The notes under the pieces are model-generated. The model was not told the DNA's origin, searched no databases, and saw only the letters and a program-made list of their open reading frames with translations. A DNA stretch of 64,000 nt, taken from the NCBI GenBank assembly GCA_014773175.1, contig VXCM01000921.1, forward strand, positions 150,900-214,899, given 5' to 3'. Position numbers and translations under genes: made by a program. This document shows positions 57,986 through 64,000 of the stretch, in pieces (within the stretch, counting starts at the first letter, position 1; the number at the start of each line of letters is the position of its first letter). This stretch comes from Lucifuga dentata (Eukaryota > Chordata > Actinopteri > Ophidiiformes > Bythitidae).

Positions 57986-60900
57986 TTCTTAGCAGTGTGA
58001 GAGTGTGTTTTTAATGTATTTTTAACTTCTTCAAAAGTAGCATACCATGCAATGAAAGATTTCAGGTATAATTATTCCATGATAGACTATGATATCACAG
58101 GTGCATCCTGAATCCAGATCCAATGGACTAAAATAGATGTTTAGACAGGAGGCACATTAATGGGATGTACAAGAAAAAATAGTGCTAGAAACATGCAACA
58201 GCCACTAATGGGAAGCTGAGAAATGCTGATTTGCTATTAGTATTCAATTTTTTTTTTTTTTTTTTTTTTTTAACTTGTCTTCAATAGTATAGATCCAGAA
58301 AAATATTTTATTAGAGTTGTTTCTTTCAGGCCATCTTATTAGAAAAAGACATTTGTCTGTTTGGCCTTCACAAAGTTATGAGCTCTGATGAGTGCCTGTC
58401 TACTTAGAGTCACTTCATGCCAATGAGGTTAATGTCAGTTTGGATATGGAAGTATCTTATTTGTTTCCAATAGTAATTTTTTGTTTCCTATTGATATTTA
58501 AGGTGATGCTGTTGGTTAAGGGTCCAATTAATGGAGATCAATGGATTAAATTTTAGGGTTCTTTTCCAGCACACTTTGTGTGGTGTAAAGACTGAGGGAC
58601 ACCAGGATGTAGCAGACAGAACTACACATTGGATATAAAGCTCTCATTAATTCATTGAGTTTGAATTCACAGTAGTTTGGGGGTCTAACGTTACCAGACA
58701 ACTTTGTCTGATCTTCTGTCATTGGAGGTGGGCCTTCATATGAACTCATCCTGCACTACGAAAAATGGAATCATAGAATGCTCATACACAGATAAACATT
58801 TTGTAATTGGCAAATAGAACAAAACAGGGCAAAAAAAAAAGTGTGATAATAGAGTTATAAGTTATGTAGCAGAGAGTTTTGATAGCCCAACAATAAAACT
58901 ATAGAGGTGAAACAGATTCTGACTCACGCTAAAGGGTTTTGCACGAGTGGGTTTCTTCTCCCTCATTCTTTCTCTTTTGACACTTTGTCTTAAGAATTAT
59001 AACCGATTTTAATGACTTGGACCCATTTTCCCAGGCGGTGTCTTGTAGTCGTAGAGTACGTGGTGTTTTCTGTGGAGCCTCATTACTCTGTTCTGGTCAT
59101 GTCATGCAAAGTGCCCCTCTAAAGAAGAGATGGCCCCTGACAAGCTCATTATAAGTCATGTCTTCTTCAGAAAAAACAGCCTGGGCCTTCTGTGCCCCCC
59201 ACAGCTGGGCCTTACAAAAGGTCATCTTGTATAAGCCAGGGCAGAACTACTGTATTTGCATCACTGAAAGAACAGGGTCAATATTTCTCAAAGACAAAGA
59301 GCCTGATGTCATATTTTACAGTTGATTTGATGTTTTGTCTGGTTGTCTTTTGTGTTTTGCTGGGGGTACCTCTAATATTGTGAGAGAGTTGTAAAGCCTT
59401 TCACTGTATGCCCTAAAAAATAAGTGGCACCACCTGGCAACACTGCTCCACTACCACGTAGACCTAGTTATTCATGTATGTCTTCTATTTTCAGTCAAAT
59501 AGCTGTGGTTAATTACACCATTTAAACATGAAATTATCCCAAATTCCACATGGAAAATAAAGCAGGAGTCTCTGATTATATATATTGCATTTGTGCCAGT
59601 GGTTTTATATTTGGCCTGCTCTGCTACACAGAGTGTTCTGTGTTCCTGTGTGGTTGATGCAGTGATGAGGTAGGAGGGTGGGGATGGGGTTTTCCTGCTC
59701 TTCCTTGAGCCTGACCGGGGCTCAGCAGTGGGTAACAGCTCTACTGGGGCAAAGAGGTCAGTCTGTCTGCCTGCCACCTGGCAGGATTTCCACTGTCCCT
59801 CCCAGTTTAGCAATACTTCTCCAACTTATAAAATGACAGCTCTTTGTCCCCTTTCTGGTGATGACTCAAGCTAACTTTTTTCATGGATTCACTGATGCAC
59901 AAATTCCAGTACTTTTAAAAATGTTATTATTATTTTTTTTTGTTATAAGATTAAATTTTCCAAAACATAGCTCTAATCAAGTTGGCCTATGTCATGTCGT
60001 GTAGCTGTACAGTATATGTCCAATAGAAACACGATATTAGTTAAATCTACTTGATCCCTGGGATGAAACTAAAACCAAAGTGGAACACCATCTTGCTTGT
60101 TCTAATCCTCTGTGACAGTGCTGCTGCTTGTCTCTCAGATCCTTGTCCATGAAAGGCTTAAGTGGATATCTCCAAGAAATGTGGTGGCATACATACTGTC
60201 CATATGTTCACCTATATGGTTACATGCAAAGCTGATAGTAGGATAGTTCCTGGCTAATGTTAGAATATACAGCCCATTTAAGTATGATTCAGCAGCCAAG
60301 CATGGTGACACTAATACTAAAATGCCTGTCAGTTGCCTGGCTGTGCTGTTTTTAGTGGCCCACAGGGCTTGTATATTCTCTAGTTAGTTCTGGAGTAGTT
60401 GTATAAAAGCTGCTCTGTCTACCACCACCCCCCCCCCCCNGGCCGAGCCCTGGCCATGGCTTGTGGCAGGGTGTCAGTTACCAAAGGCAGGAAGAGAGGG
60501 ATCTAGACCTGTGGAGTGCTGCAGTTTTTACCTCCACTGTTCAAAAACCACCAACCACATCTCACATGCAAGGGCAGGATCTGCAGTACAAAGAAAGAGA
60601 ATATACAGTAGAGCAGGGTGGGGGTGGGGTTAGTAACCAGGATATTCACTGTCAATGCCCTCCATTGATGTAGGCCATTTATTCAGCTGCATCTGCAGCT
60701 AATCTGATTAACGTTTGAAGGGCTGTGACCTCTGCAGCAGGGAACACCCCTGTCAGTCAAGCTCTGAGTAGGTCCTGTTTGAGAGTTCCACTCTGATTGT
60801 GTCCACTGCTGTGTATTCAGCGCAGCTTGAATAAAATAAAGCTGAATTTGCTGTGGAGCTGATGTCAAATGGAGGTTTTAGCTGAGCTGTTTATGTTCCC

Positions 60901-62839
60901 CACGGTATGTAAGGTGTGTCCCCTTTCTCTGTGTAATAAATCAGGTTGTGGCAGACCACAGCATGCAGGGGTGTGTCGCTCAGCACACGATGAAGAGTAT
61001 TTTGTGGGGAAGGAGAGCATAATCATTTCTCAATGAGATATGACAAATTTTTTCTCATACTTTCCATCTGAAGATCAGATAAGACAATGGACATCAGGCA
61101 CCATCTTAAAGTCTGCATCTCTTATCTCTTTGCAGTGTCGGGAGGCCTCTCAAGGAAACAGCAGGGCTGTGGCTCTTTGTTTGATGCTCAGTAGTTAGAA
61201 TGTCTGTCTCATATGAGCTATAGTGTATCCATCAGTGAAATGAGCTGCACTGTACTGTGTGAGTAAGAGTCATGGATGATAGGGTATCCCTGCTCACACC
61301 TGCCTGTGCCACTGCTTTTGAGAAATGATAAATACCCGGTACTGCCTGCAGCTGTTTGCATGTCCTTAGTTAACCAGGGTGAAAAAGATAAGGAGACTGC
61401 CAGCAACACAACAAGGCTGCAGGTCATTGTAGTTGCACTCAAGGCTGAAAGAGAGTGCCCACTCTAACTAACTGAAGCAAATGTGATGAGCTGTTCAATG
61501 CGATCAAGCTATTTCTTGCCCCTGAAGAGTTAAAGTGATGAAGTAATGTATGGCTAAGTGTGTGCAGGAATCAGACAGTCACCCTCGACCCCGCTGCGTG
61601 TCTCTGGGTGAATGTCAATAGCCCTGTGCAGTGCGGACTGTAGGGAGTGAGTTACAGTTAGTACGCACAGCCTGTCTGATTGAAATGCATTACAGGAGTA
61701 CCTCTCCTGCTGGGAGCGAGGCTGCTGCTATTGTTCACAACCTGACAGCTATAGGCCCACAAGGGGAGGAAGGCTATTCAATGGCAAGCAAGGTCCCCTC
61801 AATAAAGACAAAAGATGATAATAGATCAAATGCTCTCTGTTTAAGGGGCTTTCTCCTGACAAGCTTAAGCTAGTCCTCATCACGAACACCTGACCCACCC
61901 ATAGGTTCTTTGTAACTCCTGTAGAGAAGACTTATTCTCAAACTCTGAATGGACCTTCAGAAAAAAAACAAACAAAAAAACCAAAAACAAAACACGTTTA
62001 GACTTTCGGTAATTTGACTCCTTTCCCACAGAGTTACTTTTTCATATATGAACAGCCATGTAAACAGTTGTTCTTAACTCTCAGATGGAGCAGTGTGTTT
62101 TTTCCTCCCTACAGACCGCATATATCTCTGTAAGCCTTTGCTGTTATTTTTGCGCAAGTGAAGCCTGCATATTTTAAGTCGGTTACTACTGTTTGAACAA
62201 TGAGAAGAGAAGCTACAAGCCTTAATGTATATTTATTGTTCTCCATACATGTTTGTGTTTATATCCTCTTGGCATGTGATTGTGCGTGCTAAGGGAGAGG
62301 CTTTGTTAACCCCATCCTTTCCCTACAACATCATGGGTAAAAGCTCACTCCAGTGGTTAGGTTGATGATGGACTGAGCAGTCATTTTAGTATTATCCAGA
62401 ATCAAACCCCATGGATGGTTTTCTGCTGCCAGAGTTGCTGGCTCCTGGTTAGTTCCAGGTCATAGCCTGTTGTAAACATGTAAGTAGATTACAGGATTGT
62501 GATGAGCCCTACCATTGGAGTTAGTGGTGGCCCTCTCATTTCATGTTGCCAAGCTGGCTGTGCACTAAGCCAGACTGAGGTGAGGTAGCCCAGACTCAAA
62601 ATGAACTGTGTATAGTCTGACTCCAGCCTTTCTTTCCCTTTTATAACTGACACGGTTTACTTGGAAAAGTTCACATTTGTTCAGTGTGCAACTTGTTGGC
62701 TTCTGAGTGCTGTGCATTTCCTGTTCTGGTACTTACTGTGCAGGTAGAGAATATTAACTTCAAGGTGATCTTTGATGTATTCACAGAAACATTTTTTTTC
62801 TTTCTCAGCCTGGTGTTATTTACTTCAGCACAGGCTCAC

Positions 62840-63054
62840 AGATGTTTCAGCAGTTAACTCTGTGACTCGGTTCATGGCTGAAGAAACATCAGAAATGTCA
62901 TCTACTTTTGTTTGAAATGCTGGTAGCAGTTGGAGCAGCTGATGGAGTTGCGTGCCTGCGCTGCTTACGTCAAAAAGAGATTTGATCTCGCCTTTGGAGA
63001 CAGCATCCTTTATGTCTAACAGGTGAACCCAGATTCCATTACTGTTAACCATTT
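62840..63054 (-). other. Possible antisense coding exon in klf13 intron 1
   Basis: On the minus strand a strong acceptor (a pyrimidine tract ending TCTTTCTGTAG) and a consensus donor (ACATCT|GTGAGC) bound 215 nt that stay open in one frame: 2 nt plus 71 codons, ending in phase 0. The peptide contains GIWVHLLDIKDAVSKGEIK, then QLHQLLQLLPAF and DDISDVSSAMNRV, amphipathic and not low-complexity. No neighbouring exon was joined and no family recognised. If the exon runs past the donor, a TGA follows four codons later. Confidence 0.3.
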
Positions 63055-63288
63055 CTACAGAAAGACAGGAGACAATGTTTAAGACATGAATGAGGGGAGG
63101 AGGAAGAGATGAGTCGGTTATGTACTGGCCCAGAGAGAACAGTTAAAACAAGAGCACCTGTGACATAATCGCTTTGCCTTGGAGGGGGGACACTCGTGCT
63201 TAGTAGACTTACAGTTTGAGCATGATGTAACTTACTTTGCGGGTAACTGGGTCACTGTGTTTGTTAGAGAAAAGCTTCCCTCATTACT

Positions 63289-63413
63289 CCCCCCCGCCCC
63301 CTCCCCACCCTCTGCAACCGACATATTCTGCGAAAGACAAACCACGCCCTNCCCCCCCGCCCCCTCCCCACCCTCTGCAACCGACATATTCTGCGAAAGA
63401 CAAACCACGCCCT
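63289..63413. other. 62-bp direct duplication around a single N (probable assembly joint)
   Basis: 63289-63350 and 63352-63413 are identical, starting CCCCCCCGCCCCCTCCCC and ending ACCACGCCCT, with one N at 63351 between them. Confidence 0.85.
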
Positions 63414-63929
63414 GTGGATGTGGCGCACTGCCAGATATGGGATAACCAATCTGTGGAGCCTGGCATCATGGTTGTCACGGTGGTCTGCTGTGATAACACT
63501 GGAACTGAATGGGAAGATGAGCAGGGCAAAGAGAGCAGCTAACCACATTCTCATTTTGAGGTGCTGACTAATGGCTGCAGGCTATTGAAATATCTAGTAG
63601 AGTGACACCCTCCCCATAGAGGTTAATAGCCCTTATCATAATTTCCACTCAGGATCAAAGTGGTTGTTTCCTAAACCTCTCCGTTGTTACCAGAAATTGG
63701 TTTTCACCACCCTCACCAAAATCCCACCGATTCCAAATCCCACCCAATTAATTGGGGCATTGCATGTTTTTCTTTATGTAATGTGAATGTTCCAAGACAA
63801 GGCTGACATTAAAGAACTTATGGAGCTCTAAATAATTTGGGGCATTGGTCAGTTGCTGTTAGATACCTGATGCTTCCACTATGACTGCAATACTGTATCA
63901 GGGCAGTTAGCTTGGATATCTCTGCCCAG

Positions 63930-64000
63930 CTCTCTCTTCTTCTTTTCCTTTCGGCTTTCCCTTCAGGGGCCACCACAGCGAATCATCTGCCTCCATCTAA
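63930..64000. repeat. Start of a dispersed fish repeat cut by the window end
   Basis: CTTTCGGCTTTCCCTTCAGG then GGCCACCACAGCGAATCATC matches a common teleost interspersed repeat as I recall it. The rest lies outside. Confidence 0.55.

Larger units (their letters stand above)
55386..64000 (+). other. klf13 intron 1 (runs beyond the window)
   Basis: No klf13 exon 2 was found: none of the reading frames here carries the second or third zinc finger. It contains a CA microsatellite, a tandem duplication, poly-T runs, a duplicated assembly joint, a terminal dispersed repeat and one possible antisense exon. Confidence 0.75.

Noticed and set aside
63179..63554. Overlapping ORFs of 81-101 codons with repeated peptides
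   Set aside because: The internal repeat arises from the 62-bp duplication around the N at 63351.

Overview
This window is nuclear DNA of a teleost fish. The genes are vertebrate and split by GT-AG introns. The background is AT-rich and full of microsatellites, Tc1/mariner-type elements, a gypsy-like solo LTR and other dispersed repeats. Gene names rest on protein sequences recalled from memory plus gene order; no search was run. ORFs alone miss much of the coding content, so exons were joined here by splice signals, reading phase and family length.

Layout. 133-654 (+): the last three coding exons of an unrecognised gene. 2063-6843 (+): idh3a, the mitochondrial NAD-isocitrate dehydrogenase alpha subunit (366 aa reconstructed). 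8550-12395 (+): dnaja4, a type I Hsp40 (395 aa), with a TATA/heat-shock promoter and two further heat-shock elements in intron 1. 13070-14624 (-): rps27l, ribosomal protein eS27-like (84 aa, four tiny exons). 15350-18073 (+): rab8b GTPase (207 aa), divergent from rps27l. 19308-37043 (-): trpm1, a 27-exon melastatin cation channel carrying a mir-204/211 hairpin in an intron. 37044-54946: about 18 kb without a recognised gene, holding a solo LTR, a Tc1/mariner element, perfect short palindromes, microsatellites and one CpG-rich patch. 54947-55385 (+): klf13 exon 1; its intron runs past the window end and holds one possible antisense exon.

Context. As I recall the human map, these genes all lie on 15q but in three blocks: IDH3A-DNAJA4 (15q25), RPS27L-RAB8B (15q22) and TRPM1-KLF13 (15q13). 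Here they sit within 55 kb. The genes do not form one pathway. TRPM1 and the mir-204/211 family are linked by host-gene position and shared pigment/retina expression.

Points most worth a second look: an in-frame TAG in the last trpm1 exon with about 390 further open codons in the same frame; two donor sites exactly 18 nt apart after the trpm1 selectivity filter, followed by a 21-nt microexon; the intronic microRNA; duplicated perfect heat-shock elements in dnaja4; an in-frame 66-nt possible cassette exon in idh3a; a splice-bounded open antisense exon in klf13 intron 1; and single-N joints flanked by identical sequence, which look like unmerged contig overlaps. I found no CRISPR array, operon, prophage or other prokaryotic system.
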